Part shown: piece after piece, positions 11,789-23,804 of the stretch
Position numbering within the stretch: position 1 is the stretch's first letter
Layout: every line of letters starts with the position of its first letter
From: Dolomedes plantarius
Lineage: Eukaryota; Arthropoda; Arachnida; Araneae; Dolomedidae
Assembly: GCA_907164885.2 (NCBI GenBank)
Contig: OU015490.1
Coordinates: 218,516,391-218,580,390, forward strand
Length of the DNA: 64,000 bases
Direction: 5' to 3'
Translations under genes and position numbers: made by a program
Notes under the pieces: model-generated
Told to the model about the DNA's origin: nothing
The model's input: the letters and a program-made list of their open reading frames with translations, nothing else
Databases searched by the model: none

Positions 11789-12620
11789 CTTTCAGCAAGG
11801 TAGAATACCCCCACATTGGGGTATGGAGGTTCGCACATTTTTAAACCAACATATTCCAAAGCGTTGGCTCGGTCGAACTGGAGATGCCGACGATGTGGCC
11901 TGCTATTGACCACCTAGATCTCCGGACTTGACACCCTGCGATTTCTTTCTATGGGGTTATGTGAAAGACCTTGTGTATGTGCTTCCTTTGCCGTAAACAA
12001 TTCCAGAACTCAAAATACGCATTTCCAATGCGCTTGCGTTGGTGACTCCACATATTCTTCAGAATGTATGGCGTGAAATGGACTACCGCTTAGACAGGGC
12101 CCGACTTTGACCCAATGGGGCCCTGGGCAAAGCAGACTTTGGGGGCCCCCCCTCAAAGAACAGATCCAGAGGGAGGCCATGTGCCCTCCCCCTCCAGGAG
12201 TAGATTTCCACATGAACATGTGGGACACTCACCGAGCCCCCCCCCCCATAAATTCGGACCGGAAATTCAAAAAATTTTCGACCAAAAAGTCAAACATTTG
12301 AAAAATAATAATTATAATAATAATGTGTTAATTAATTTACTTTTAATGTTAATAAATAAATTCAGGAAATTTTCTTTTGAAATGAATATAGTGGGTGCAC
12401 TGTGCCCCACCCAGGATTTTTTTCTGTATCCGCCACTGCCCACCTTTTCTGAATTAACCTAAAACCAAATTTTTTAAAATATGTACAACTTAATACTAAA
12501 TTAGGGGGCCCCATAAATTTGGGGGCCCTGGGCAAGTGCCCCACTTGCCCATGCGGAAATCTGGGCCTGCGCTTAGATGTAGTCTGTGCGACCAAAGGGA
12601 GTCGCATAGAACATTTATAA
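11789..12620 (+). pseudogene. mariner-like DDE transposase C-terminal remnant, split by a hAT element
   Basis: Reading across 11789-12094 and 12570-12620 gives a C-terminal DDE domain with FLNQHIPKRWLGR, PPRSPDLTPCDFFLWGY and a terminal KGSRIEHL before the stop. A stop interrupts it just before PPRSPDL, and another follows the YVLPLP segment. A hAT element (12095-12569) splits it exactly, with a target duplication. A sister remnant lies at 47229-47543. The N-terminal half and the first catalytic residue are not recognised. Confidence 0.75.
12095..12569. mobile_element. hAT MITE with 8-bp target duplication
   Basis: The ends are CAGGGCCCGACTTTGACCCA and ...AAATCTGGGCCTG. CGCTTAGA is duplicated at 12087-12094 and 12570-12577. 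The subterminal parts are rich in GGGGCCC. It has no coding capacity and interrupts a transposase remnant. Confidence 0.8.
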
Positions 12621-12721
12621 AGCATGTAAACAAAATTTTGAACTTCCTTTTTCATTCTCATCGATAAATTCTTTTCGATTAAATAGTTATAACCGTTTGT
12701 AATCGCTATATTCATTTTGAA

Positions 12722-13487
12722 TCACCCTGTATAATGCATCAGCTTAATAATCTCAAACCTGAACTTCTAAAAAAATGAGTATAGAATTGGCTTCGAGCAC
12801 GCACTCTCGAAAAACTACAAGGAATTCTACTCTTATAAATTTCTTGCCCCTCTATCACTCACACCACGTTAGACAGAGTGATATAGGCGCTAACTCTTCT
12901 CGACAGGCTAATAGAAATGATTTCTCGCTGCAAACTTCTCAGAAATTCCGTCACTTTTAGCAGTTTTAAAGCCTTTATCTTGAAACATGTGTTCATGCTC
13001 TATAATTTTAGGGGGGTAGAACAAAATGGAAAATTCACTACGGTCATCCCCCCCCTCCCCCAGATGGGAACTTCTGTGCATCTTCTCTGAAAATATACCT
13101 CCTCACAGAACATATATCAGCCTCTCTCTTCTCTTTTTTCCCAGAAGCTCATTTTCCCTTATCGTCGGCGACTTTTTTTGTCCCAACAATGGTTACGTGC
13201 ATCATCCCTGATCTAATGCAGCACCGTGCTAAAAGTTTTACACGCTGTCTTTAGAGTCGAGCCCATGCTGATGAACGCGGCACCTACTATTTCTCCTTCC
13301 CGCCCGGCCCGTTACTTCTTTGTACAGAGGGGGAACACAATGCTGGTAAATCTGCCGCGAAGTTGGAAATGCACGTTGTCTTTGATCTCTACCGACTGTG
13401 CTTTTAGTCCAACTGGCTAGCATCTGCGTCTCCGTGAATCTTGCAGCACGAGGTCAAAATCTTCTGTGATATATATATATATATATA
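12722..13487. other. Unassigned stretch
   Basis: It contains a C-rich run near 13050 and overlapping ~60-codon ORFs with no recognisable product. A short (TA)n tract at 13470-13487 provides the TA target of the next Tc1 element. Confidence 0.4.
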
Positions 13488-15151
13488 CAGTGGTTACCAA
13501 AAGTGTTCGTACACTTACGATATTCAATGAAATAGGGGTCTATCCATTAATTAAAATGAATATTTCAGATTAGGTATTTAATAATAAGATCTATAATCTA
13601 TTCTTAACAAAACTACATGAAATATTTTGAAAACATAGTAAAACTTTATTTTTAAGAAACTAGTAATCAAAAAGTAACAAAAACTTTATCTCACAAAAGT
13701 CATCGTACACTGAAATATTTTCGGATAAATTCATAATTAAAATTATTGTCTGGAGCTATATTTTTGTTTTTGAACTGTGGTGGCATTTAAAATATCGTTT
13801 GGCTTTAATTTTTGCTTGCCTACTCCATAATATTCTTTTTATTATTTAGAAAGGGCTCGTAGTCGTAAAGAAACAACAAACAGCATTCGAAAATTCATTG
13901 TTTTTCATCATAGTAGTGGTAAATCAGTTCGGAATATTGCTAAATTACTTAATTTATCCCATTCTACTGTGTAGTATGTGATAAAACGCTTTAAAGAAGA
14001 AAATCGGATCGAAAACAAGATAAAAAAAGGCCGTCCGGCAAAGTTAACAAAACGTGATCAGAGATTTATAATTAGAAAATTTGTGAAAAATCCACGTTTG
14101 AGTGCTGTAAAAGTTTCTGCAGATTTTAATGAAACATTTTCTACTTCAATTTCACCTGAAACTGTTCGACGAGTTCTCAGAGCAGCTGGATTACGTGGGC
14201 GTTCTGCCCGTAGAAATTTTTTTGTGAGTGAGAAAAACAGAAAGCTTAGGCTTTCCTTCGCACTATATATACATACATACGCCCCAAACGTATTGAAATA
14301 ATGACTTATTTGCCCATGAAAGCAAGTTTAACATTTTTGGTTCCGATGGGCGTATAATTGTATGGAGAAGAAAAAATGAGGAATTTAATCCCAAGAACTT
14401 AGTAGGAACAATTAAGCATGGTGGTGGAGGTGTCCTTGTGTGGGGGTGCATGTCAGCATCAGGACTAGGTAATTTGGTATTTATTGATGACATAATGAAT
14501 CATGCTGTTTATATAAATATTTTAGAGACAATTTAAAATTGTCAGCCCAAAATTTGGGTATTGGAAACAATTTTGTTTTTTATCAAGATAACGATCCTCA
14601 GCACACGGCTCTCAACGTTCGCCTCTGGTGTCTCTATAATTGTCCACAAGTTTTGAAAACACCACCTCAATCGTCAGATTTAAACCCAATAGAACATATT
14701 TGGAAAGAACTGGAGGTTCGAGTACGAAAACACGACATTCACACGAAAAGCGAACTAAAAACAATTATGATGGAAGAATGGATGAACATTGATGCAGAAA
14801 TTACAAAAGAACTAGTGCAATCTATTCCCAGACGTTTAAAAGCTGTTGTGGATGCTAAATGATATCCTACTAAATATTAATTTAACAAAAATTTAGAATA
14901 TTTACTAATATGTAGACATTTTTTACAAGTGTACAGTGACTTTTGTGAGATAAAGCTTTTGTTACTTTTTGATTATTGGTTTTTTAAAAATAAACTTTTA
15001 CTATGTTTTCAAAATATTTCATGTACTTTTGTTAAGAATAGATTATAGATCTTATTATTAAATACCCATTCTGAAATATTAATTTTAATTAATGGATAGA
15101 CCCCTATTTCATCGAAAATCGTAAGTGTACGAACACTTTTGGGAGCCACTG
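13488..15151 (+). mobile_element. Tc1-type element, family A, copy 1
   Basis: The TIRs start CAGTGGTTACCAAAAGTGTT and (right, inverted) CAGTGGCTCCCAAAAGTGTT and extend about 65 bp with few mismatches. The flanking TA dinucleotides are the target duplication. The 1664-bp length is usual for Tc1. It was inserted in a TA microsatellite and carries one broken transposase. A second copy of the family lies at 48702-50354. Confidence 0.9.
13852..14862 (+). pseudogene. Tc1 transposase (DDE), decayed
   Basis: The order is an N-terminal helix-turn-helix, a GRPAKLTKRDQRFI linker, a second DNA-binding region (about 14080-14230) and a DDE domain ending in QDNDPQHTALN and DLNPIEHIWKEL. The start codon is AGG where the sister copy has ATG. 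There are stops at about codon 41 and after 14298, frameshifts in the middle, and the first catalytic Asp codon reads CAT (His). It cannot encode an active enzyme. Confidence 0.9.
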
Positions 15152-15294
<143 letters not shown>

Positions 15295-15295
15295 G

Positions 15296-15722
15296 TCCTT
15301 TCTTTGCCTGTATCAGCCTATGGTCTCTTATTGATAAAAAAGAAATTTATGTTAAAAAATATAGGAAATTGCAAAATTCTTTACTCCAAGTATAATTCAC
15401 ATTTCGCATGTCTGATTTGAATGTGAAATTGTGAGTCATGACGGGAGACTGCTTTTTGAGCCCAGAGGGAGAAGTCAAATTACAAATTCGTCCTGTAATA
15501 TAACTCCACATCAGGCGGTATATGTAAGTCAGGGCAAGTTTTTAGGCTTCTGGTTCTCGCTGTTTAGTAATTTACTGCAGTGAGGAAATTTTTCTTTCTT
15601 CAGTCTGGTATCTGACAGTAGTAACAAAAATGGCGATAGTTAAATAGTGAGTAAGTAGAATTTCAAACCCGAATATTTACTTTGCATACAAAAATCTACC
15701 TATGGCTGCATCGAAAGTCTTT
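15296..15722. other. Unassigned stretch
   Basis: No gene, repeat boundary or structured signal is recognised. Confidence 0.4.
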
Positions 15723-15972
15723 ATATATATGAGGCGGTGAAAGGCAAAGTGGTGTAAGTCACATTTTCAATTTTTTTTATTTGAGGGCAAAAATGTAATC
15801 TCTATGTTCAATTTATAGTTGAACTGCAAATAATTATTATTTGCAATATTATAATAACTATTATGAATTATAATTTGTTCAATTTATAATAGAATTTTTT
15901 CGTAGTTTTTGCAGTAAAGAGCTTTGGACTTACTTTCTTACACCACTTTGCCTTTCACCGCCTCATATATAT

Positions 15973-15973
<1 letters not shown>
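15723..15973. mobile_element. MITE with ~35-bp near-perfect TIRs
   Basis: The left arm reads GAGGCGGTGAAAGGCAAAGT..., and the right arm is its inverse (…ACTTTGCCTTTCACCGCCTC). Total length is about 251 bp with an AT-rich centre. TA-rich flanks hide the target duplication, so the superfamily is uncertain. Confidence 0.75.

Positions 15974-16023
<50 letters not shown>
15974..16023. repeat. A-run and (TA)n microsatellite
   Basis: About 16 A residues followed by about 19 TA units. Confidence 0.9.
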
Positions 16024-16025
<2 letters not shown>

Positions 16026-16029
16026 CTTT

Positions 16030-16135
16030 ACCTGCGGGAATGAGCTTGAAAAAATTTTCAGGTAGTCTCTTCTAACGAAACTACCGCGGGTCATTAGCGT
16101 AGGATTACTTATCGTTGCTTCTCTCTTTTGTATGC
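16030..16135 (-). repeat. Dispersed repeat family R1, fragment
   Basis: Minus-strand match to the 3' part of the copy at 893-1135; the shared blocks include the reverse complements of GTAATCCTACG and CGCGGTAGTTTC. Confidence 0.55.
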
Positions 16136-16142
16136 ATATAGG

Positions 16143-16266
16143 CAGGGCTCGATTTGAGGCGGAACGCGCCGGAAAGGGTTCCGGTACCTCTCTAGAAAAA
16201 AAAAATTACGATAGTTAGAAACATTTATTTAATCACATATTACTCTGTTGTTAGTGAGTGAGTCTG

Positions 16267-16324
<58 letters not shown>

Positions 16325-16389
16325 GGAATACCCCACACACCCCGGAAGTTTACGGTACCGGCACCTCTATTTCTACAAGTCGAGCACTA
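16143..16389. mobile_element. hAT MITE containing a (TA)n tract
   Basis: The ends are CAGGGCTCGATTTGAGGC and, inverted, TAGTGCTCGACTTGTAGAAA. Flanks CATATAGG (16135-16142) and TATATAGG (16390-16397) match at 7 of 8 bases. The interior has GGTTCCGGTACC-like inverted blocks and a (TA)n run at 16269-16322. Confidence 0.65.
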
Positions 16390-16407
16390 TATATAGGTAT
16401 GTATATA

Positions 16408-16580
16408 CAGTGGAATCTCGATCGATCGTTCCCCGAATCATCGTTTTCCCGTTTGTGTCATTTATTTCACCCATTCCGGATGGTAATATTTCTTTGTTAT
16501 GTTCCCTCATCTATCGTTTTTCCGCATTTATCGTTCAGTTCAGTCGTTCCCTTGGAAATCGATAGATCGAGATTACACTG
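16408..16580. mobile_element. pogo-like MITE
   Basis: The TIRs CAGTGGAATCTCGATCGATC and (inverted) CAGTGTAATCTCGATCTATC are bounded by TA on both sides. It is 173 bp long and non-coding. Confidence 0.75.
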
Positions 16581-16589
16581 TATATATAT

Positions 16590-16770
16590 ATATAAGTCAA
16601 AATTTCGACGCATTTTGCTACTTTTCTGTTTAACGGTTTATTGCTTGCCCAAGCGATACAAGGTTTGGCGAGCTGCCAAAATTATAAATAGCGACGACGG
16701 ACGGTTTTAGCGTCTCTAATTTTGCTTTCCGGCGGACCGTTATGGAGAAAAGTAATCCTAGGTTAAAGCA
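16590..16770 (-). repeat. Dispersed repeat family R1, copy 4
   Basis: Minus-strand copy of the repeat at 893-1135; shared blocks include the inverses of TATCGCTTGGGCAAGCA and CCATAACGGTC. Copies of R1 flank the hAT and pogo MITEs here, suggesting nested insertions into one older repeat. Confidence 0.6.
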
Positions 16771-17005
16771 GAATTTCAGAAATAAAAGCATTGATGCATC
16801 TTGTTCGACAAGTTTTTTTTTTTTTTCTCGAAGCGTCTAAATATGAGTCTGATATGATGTATTTGACATCTGATTATTTATTTACACAAATTCCATAAAT
16901 GTCTATAATTGACAGTAATTTTCTATTGTAATTTGACACAACTTCTGTAAATAACGTATCTGTATAGTTTTTGTATTTTTAATAGCTCAGTAGAAATTTG
17001 TTATA

Positions 17006-18428
17006 CACTCTGTCACAAAAAAATATATGTACCCAGAAGGAAACGAACTACTGTCACGAGGCTTGACATGTATGTATTGTATGAGGAGATAAGCAAATGA
17101 TTACAAATTCAGAAGAACAGACTGTTTTATTAAGAAGATATGGTATGAAAAAGGTTACAAATCAGTAAGTAGTAAATCCACCTCTGGCAGCTATACAAGC
17201 CGAAACACGGCGTGGCATCGAATCAATGAGGTCACCTATGACCTCTTGTGGAAGATCATGCCATAATCTTTGCAACTGGGCAGTTAATTCACCAGTATTC
17301 CGGGACGGCTGCAGTTGCCTTCCAAGCACTTCCCAGCCGTGCTCTATTGGCGAGAGGTCTGGTGACCTGGCAGGCCATGGTAGTACGTCATATCCTTGAA
17401 GATATTGTTGGGAGAGTCGCGCAGTATGTGGACGAGCGTCGTCTTGCTGATAAAGGGCACCTGGGCGACTTGATAGCATAGGCAGTACCACTGGCGTTAA
17501 AATCTCATCCACGTAACTGCGTGCCGTCAAAGTGCGTTGGAAGACGACTAGAGGTGATCATGTGTCCCAACAAATTGCTCCCCACACTGTCTCACCTTGT
17601 GTAATCGCAGTATGCCTCTCGCCAACAAATGCTAGATCGGACAGGTGGCCTGGCCGCCTTCACACGCGTATGCGCTGGTCATCAGCATTGAGACTGAATC
17701 GGGATTCATCTCTGAAGATCACACGCCTCCAGTCGGTCACAGTCTAGCTTGCCCGAGGTCGGCAAAAATCCAATCGACACTGCCTATGATGTGAGCTCAG
17801 TGGTAGAATGAACGTCGGCTTCTTACACCTGCGTCGGCCTGTCGTCTCCGAATGGTTTCCTTTGATACCACCGGATGTCTGGAAGGTGGTAAATGGCGTC
17901 GAACCGATTCTAGCGACGTTGTTGGTGCAGACGTGGCCGCTCTGATGATTGCGCGATCCTCGAACGCATTTGTGTTCCTGGGACGCCCTGACCCTCCGCG
18001 ACGGTAGACAATCCCTTCCGTTATCCATTGTTGCCAACACTGAGCAACTACCATATCGCTCCGACCTAGGTGGCGGCCGATACGCCTGTTCGACCAACCT
18101 TCTTCTCTGAGGACTACTATACGCCTTTCTCAAAGTCCGACAATTGTTCGTACTGTCGCCGGTTACGTCTCAGAGGCATCTCTAACCACAATAACGTCCA
18201 TCCAAGTCGACAGATTTGTTTGAATAACCCTATGGCACGAGCAATCATGCTTTTAAACTCTCCCAGCTGCGTATGTCATATGCGCATAGTGCGCTTACCC
18301 TTGTCCCATTGGCGTCGAAATTTTAATCATTTGCATATCTCTTACCAGACTACATTCCTGCCAAGTTTCGTGATAGTATCTCGATTCCTTCTGGGTGCAA
18401 TTTTTTTTTTTTTTTTTGTGACAGAGTG
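17006..18428 (-). mobile_element. Tc1-type element, family B, copy 1
   Basis: The TIRs CACTCTGTCACAAAAAAA... and ...TTTTGTGACAGAGTG are bounded by TA at both ends; length 1423 bp. The transposase runs on the minus strand. The sister copy at 41731-43152 is almost the same length. Confidence 0.9.
17162..18179 (-). pseudogene. Tc1 transposase, family B, decayed
   Basis: It starts MPLRRNRRQYEQLSDFEKG and then hits a stop. A paired HTH region (VAQCWQQWITEGIVYRRGG, GRPR linker) and a DDE domain with QQDDARPHTARLSQQYL and SPDLSPIEHGWEVLGRQL follow, ending in MPRRVSACIAARGG. Several frameshifts separate these blocks. The family's D-D-E spacing is preserved in the C-terminal open part. Confidence 0.88.
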
Positions 18429-19090
18429 TATTTAATATTTCATCGAAAGTTTGTCTCTTACTAATAAAGTGGCTGGCACGTCAACTTGTGATGTAGTATT
18501 GTTTTTAAATTTCTGAGCACATTCACTAGAAAACGCTCTCCAACCCCATTAGGTCATCGAGACAGTTGCAGCTGCACTATAACACTTGTGCTCGATTTCT
18601 CAAGATTTTCTTAATATCGGGCACGAAAATAGCGTACTGTTTCCCATGGAATGTCTTCTAGAAGCTTTACTATTACCTCTTAAGCCCCTACCAAAAAAAT
18701 TACGCAACACAACAATATTGTTTCAGAAGCAATACTGATCCCTGAAACAGAAAACATTTTCCTCGACTGAAAGAGTGAGCAATACATGTGCGATTACTAC
18801 TCAATTCTGATATCTCTCATTCCTCTTCAGAACAATTTTTCAAACCTACGTGTTGTGTTGAGCGGATTTTTGTGATATGACAGGGGCTTTAAAATGCTAG
18901 GTACCTTACATAGTCAGTGCTATGTAAGGTATTAACAACGCCTCCGTGAGATACCTGCCGATTCTTCTCAAAAATTGAAAACTGATTTTGCTAGACCGGT
19001 GGTGGTGGTGATACTTATTGGCAAAAGCAAATTAGCAAACTGTTGTTTCTAAAACTGCGAACTGTGAGACAGGTACGTGGACAATACATC
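18429..19090. other. Unassigned stretch with a 12-bp perfect hairpin
   Basis: No gene is seen. At 18902-18931, TACCTTACATAG, a 6-nt spacer and CTATGTAAGGTA form a perfect 12-bp stem of unknown role. Confidence 0.45.
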
Positions 19091-19494
19091 AGTTCGTGGG
19101 GCTACAAGTGAAACACACTAAAACAAAATTATCAATTTTCAGATTTTCTGATTTTCTAGACTAGAAAAGGAAGATGTTTCTTCTGGTGAAACCCACTAAG
19201 TCATATCTTTATTTATTTCACTTTTTTTTCAAAGTTCTGTAATCACATTAAGTACTCTAGCCTAGTAGTTTGTATAGGTGAAACACACTAACCATCCTGA
19301 CGATAATAGTATAAAATAAACATATGAGAGCCTAGACTGGTTTGTAGTTAGCAAGAAAAAAAATGCCAGGGCTATAACTTAATTTGATTTAATAATGTTA
19401 GTACCAAAGAAGTTAAAAGAAAAAATCTTTTATCAGATTTTTCTCAAAATCAGGTATTTTGACTTAGTGTGTTTTACCTTTAACCCCACGAGTT
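19091..19494. mobile_element. MITE with GTTCGTGGGG-type TIRs
   Basis: Left arm GTTCGTGGGGCTACAAGTGA and the inverted right arm CTCGTGGGGTTAAAGGTAAA, each continuing into ACACACTAA, define an element of about 400 bp. The word GTGAAAC(A/C)CACTAA recurs inside it. Superfamily unknown. Confidence 0.6.
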
Positions 19495-19502
19495 AAGTTT
19501 GT

Positions 19503-19911
19503 TGTGTACTAACCCTATTGGATTCGCTCACCTCAATGTTAACCTATGGATAAAATTAGTCTACTATTTACAGCTACATAAATGCTGATAATCCAATGAA
19601 AATGATATTTTCAGACAGCCTGAACTTTTCTGCAACTTGCACCAGGATTCATTTTAAAAATTTCATCCACCAAAGGAATTTCTGAGTGTTTAAAACACGA
19701 TACCAGATTTTTTCCCCCGAATAATTTAAATTTTAAAATATTATTTGCGTTTAAAGAAATAATGAAAAATACCCCAAGGTGTAAAATTTCTTTCTCTATT
19801 ACGGTGTACAATTTTTTAAAAAAAATCTTTAAATCCAAGTCAGCAATCCTTGGACAAATTTTCTCCATTGGTTAACATTGGGGTGAGCGAATTCAATAGG
19901 GTTAGTACACA
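19503..19911. mobile_element. MITE with ~50-bp TIRs (TGTGTACTAACCC type)
   Basis: The left arm TGTGTACTAACCCTATTGGA... is repeated inverted at 19862-19911 with few differences. A partial copy lies at 56995-57190. An ORF of 85 codons crosses its interior on the minus strand but resembles nothing. Superfamily unknown. Confidence 0.7.
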
Positions 19912-19914
19912 GAA

Positions 19915-20455
19915 GCCTTAAAGAAAACTCTGACATTAATTTCTGTTTTATGTACCTTTAAAATGCTAAGTATACAACAAAATAAAATCTTTTTTTTTTA
20001 TCCATATATGTAAAGATAATAATTAGAAGTAAACCATTTACTACTGCTTTTATGAGTTTGCGAGTGTATATGTGTAATTGTTTATTGGAAGTTGACAGAG
20101 TTCTCAAATCTTACAAACCTCCTAAACATACGTGGTAATGCCTATTATACGTGGTAATGCCTATTATAATTATAGTTTCATTATTTATTGTCGTTGTTGC
20201 ATATAAGTCAATCCACCCTCTCCAATACAAAAATTATGATAGTGCGACTGTTATAACATTAATACAATGTTACTACATACATACTGCTGAAAACTACAGC
20301 TTCCTAACTTTAGACAAGTTAGGAACTACTTTATATCAGAACAACTTTTTTGTTATCCTTGTACGATATCCTCATTTCAGTAGAAATAGGATAACTTATC
20401 GATATGGTTACATGTGAAACGAGATGATTGAAGTTCAATAAAATGGTGTTTATGA
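19915..20455. other. Unassigned stretch
   Basis: AT-rich, with a short duplication of GTGGTAATGCCTATTATA at 20130-20168. No gene is recognised. Confidence 0.4.
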
Positions 20456-20459
20456 AATA

Positions 20460-21170
20460 GCTGCGACAGCAAATTTTTGATAGCTGTCCTTCTTTTTGGC
20501 AAAATAGTAAACTGTTGTATAACTGTTGTATAACTGTTGTATATACTGTTGTATATACTGTTGTATTTTTGATAGCTGTCCTTCTTTTTGGTAAAATAGT
20601 AAACTGTTGTATTTTTGATAGCTGTCCTTCTTTTTGGCAAAATAATAAACTGTTGTATTTTTGATAGCTGTCCTTCTTTTTGACAAAATAATAAACTGTT
20701 GTATTTTTGATAGCTGTCCTTCTTTTTGGCAAAATAGTAAACTGTTGTATAACTGTTGTATAACTGTTGTATATACTGTTGTATATACTGTTGTATTTTT
20801 GATAGCTGTCCTTCTTTTTGGTAAAATAGTAAACTGTTGTATTTTTGATAGCTGTCCTTCTTTTTGACAAAATAATAAACTGTTGTATTTTTGATAGCTG
20901 TCCTTCTTTTTGGCAAAATAGTAAACTGTTGGAATTTTGATAGCTGTCCTTCTTTTTGACAAAATAGTAAACTGTTGTATTTTTGATAGCTGTCCTTCAA
21001 TTTGGCAAAATAATAAACTGTTTTATTTTTGATAGCTGTCCTTCTTTTTGGCTAAATAGTAAACTGTTATATTTTTGATAGCTGTACTTCTTTTTGGCAA
21101 AATAATAAACTGTTGTATTTTTGATAGCTGTCCTTCTTTTTGACAAAAAAGTAAACTGTTGTATTTTTGC
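20460..21170. repeat. 46-bp minisatellite with embedded 11-bp repeats
   Basis: The core unit reads AAACTGTTGTATTTTTGATA plus GCTGTCCTTCTTTTTGGCAA and AATAAT, repeated about 14 times. At two places (about 20508-20570 and 20740-20800) the ACTGTTGTATA word is amplified to five or six copies, which shows a second level of repetition with a period near 235 bp. All minus-strand frames are free of stops in the unit, giving long artificial ORFs. Confidence 0.92.
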
Positions 21171-21830
21171 TACATATGTTTTTAACATAAGTTGTGTTTT
21201 GAAGTCTTTTTTGATAAGATATTGCTGGACATTAAAATCATCTAAGACTTTAAATGCCATTGCATTCAATGTACAATAAATTATTTAACACGATAATAGA
21301 GCTCAATAACATTTTTTTCTTTCTTTTAGTATTCTGGTTATTTTTCAGCTTTCCCGAAAGGAAATTAAAAATACAGTCGACTCTCGTTATAACGACTAGC
21401 CATTATAGCGACCGCTCCGATACCGGTGCAAAAAGTAAAAAATGGAATCCCTTTTAATGATATGTTATTTTCAAATCTTTGATACAGCGACCACCCAATA
21501 AAACGACCTTTTTCCTTGAGACTCAAGAGATCGTTATAACGAGAGTCGATTGTATATATATCTATTTAAATATGTGTCAGTAGAAACCCTTAAGCCTCCT
21601 CTTTTAAATCATCGTGTAAATAATGTGTTCGGTTCATCTACGTTTTATTTTCCCTTATTACTTTCAAATCCTTTAAAAGCAATGTATAGTACAAAGTCAT
21701 TGTAAACGATTTAAATGTATTTACATCTTAACTCGTTAAAAATAAACATTCGGATAAATCAAATGTTTTACAGCCAGACAAAAGAAGTACTACAAAGACC
21801 ACTAATGACATAGCTCTTCATGCATTCTAT
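21171..21830. repeat. Paralogous segment, copy 1 (unoccupied by mariner)
   Basis: Similar in order to 28385-28858 plus 30725-30770; shared elements include the TTTTGATAAGATATTGCTGG-like block, the CCCTTATT...TCAAATCC block and ATAGCTCTTCATxCATTCT. The second copy holds a mariner; this one does not. The segment is interrupted here by a pogo-like MITE (21374-21552). Confidence 0.55.
21374..21552. mobile_element. pogo-like MITE
   Basis: The TIRs CAGTCGACTCTCGTTATAAC and (inverted) CAATCGACTCTCGTTATAAC have TA on both sides. It is 179 bp and has no coding sequence. Confidence 0.8.
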
Positions 21831-21839
21831 ATTTAAGCC

Positions 21840-22660
21840 TTCGAAACTAATGCAAAAAGAAATTTTCACGTTAGAAAACTAATCTTACAGGATTGATATA
21901 TATATTTTTTATTTATTTATTTAAGTTTTTTTTTTTAACAATTTCGATACCGCTGATCCATATCATAATTAGTTTTTATTTCTTGATTACGGCAGTAGAT
22001 GGCGACACTGAAAGAGGTTTGAAGGAAAGTTCTAGCACTGTCGTCTGCTGGAATTTAAATACAGTATCTTTAGAAAATAATTAATATTTTAATGAAGAAA
22101 AATCTAAAATGAAATTGATGTTGACAGTTCAAAAATAAATAAGAATTTTCCGATTCATCTGATTACGTAAATATTCATCTGTAAGTAAGACATTTAACCG
22201 TGGTTTTCTGGAAAATCTTTTCACGCATTTGCAAACTCTTTCTACATTTCAAAAGTGATATCATTTTGATTAAGAAGACTTACGAAAAATAACACTCATT
22301 GGAGTTAAGTTTAGATCAATGTTTAGTATCTTATGTAGGAATTGATCTTACCGACAATTTCTAGCTATGAAAATATTAAATTTATTATTTAACATGTCTC
22401 AGCCAATCTTTTATATTAATCCATATAAAAATTATTTCCATAGGACAAGAAAATTTGCAAATTTTAAAAACACAAATGAAATTTAGAAAAAAGAACTTTT
22501 ATTGATATTGTACACGATGAATCATAACAATTGTCCATGTTATCATCTTTCTTGTAATCAGTCCGAGAGTTTCAACTTTGTTAACAGGATATCTGAGCTA
22601 AAAATATTAAATTGTTTCAAAAATATTTTAAATGCTATATTTCGAATTTAAAATTTATAT
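21840..22660. other. Unassigned AT-rich stretch
   Basis: Only short ORFs of biased composition are present. No repeat or gene is recognised. Confidence 0.45.
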
Positions 22661-22870
22661 GTATGGTTTTCTGCTTCTTCTGATAAATGCCATATTTCTA
22701 ATTTAAAATTTTTAGAAATCTATGGTTTTCTGCCTCTTATGATAAATATTTATCAAAAGAAGAAATATTTATCGAAATATTTATCAAAATATTTATCATT
22801 AGAAATATGGCATATGCCATATTTCTAATTTAAAATTTTTATATGTCTATGGTTTTCTGCCTCTTCTAGT
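22660..22870. repeat. Local direct and inverted repeats with a 26-bp perfect palindrome
   Basis: The block GCCATATTTCTAATTTAAAA followed by a TCTATGGTTTTCTGCCTCTT-like segment occurs two to three times. Bases 22801-22826 form a spacer-free perfect palindrome centred on GGCATATGCC. Several ATATTTATCA words precede it. Confidence 0.7.
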
Positions 22871-23549
22871 GAGGAGGGTTCTATTGAAGAAATACAGTTT
22901 CTGATACACTTTTTTAAAATGCAATTTTCGTTCAGTCTCAATGAATCAAAATTATCTTCATCAATAATATTTTAAAAAACTCCTTCAAAATCATTTTTTT
23001 TTAACTCAGCGATGTATTTAGAAAAAAACACATGTACTATGAAATTATTAATACATAACACTATTAGATGAGACTGCTAAAGATGAAAAGGGTGACATAG
23101 ACATAAAAAAAGTACTATATTTACTTGAAAAGTTTCTGTAGCATGTAATTGCCCTTTAGAATCTGAAATGGACAGGTATTTTAAGCTTTGTGTGAAGATA
23201 AATTATCTTAAACATGTTCAGTGACAATGTCATTCATTCAAATACATTTTAAAACTGTAAAACAGTATTTTTACCTACGTTTTGTGTATTTTAAATGCGA
23301 TATCACCTATTTTATAGTAAAATCAGTACTTTCAAGTAAATTATTAAGTTCAGTTTCGCCATCTACTGCATTATATCAGTTTTGTCATTTTTATTTGAAT
23401 AAATTTGAATTTTTTTTAAATGAGTATATATGGTGAAACTTCACACTGGCGATAGAAAAGACGCATCTTCCATAACAATGGCTCTATGGAGTATTTAATC
23501 GGTTTTTAACAAAATAGGGCCATTCAGAGGGGTGGCGATTTGCAAAGTT

Positions 23550-23555
<6 letters not shown>
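22871..23555. other. Unassigned AT-rich stretch
   Basis: No gene recognised. The segments GATAGAAAAG and GGTGAAACTTCAC near 23430-23550 repeat imperfectly around the following microsatellite. Confidence 0.4.

Positions 23556-23632
<77 letters not shown>
23556..23632. repeat. (TA)n microsatellite
   Basis: About 38 uninterrupted TA units. Confidence 0.95.
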
Positions 23633-23637
<5 letters not shown>

Positions 23638-23804
23638 AATATTTGAAGGATTTATATTTAATGTTTAAAACCATTATTCCCTACTAGAATATTAAAAGTG
23701 TAAAAAAGAAATTTTAATATTTGCACCAAACGTAGTTTTTTTCTAGTACGTAATTGCATGACTAGTAAAAGATTCAATATTAATTTCAGAAAAAAGAATA
23801 GACC

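Noticed and set aside
20331..21269. Long minus-strand ORFs (up to 207 codons)
   Set aside because: They only read through the 46-bp minisatellite in three frames; the repeated peptide is a by-product of a stop-free unit.
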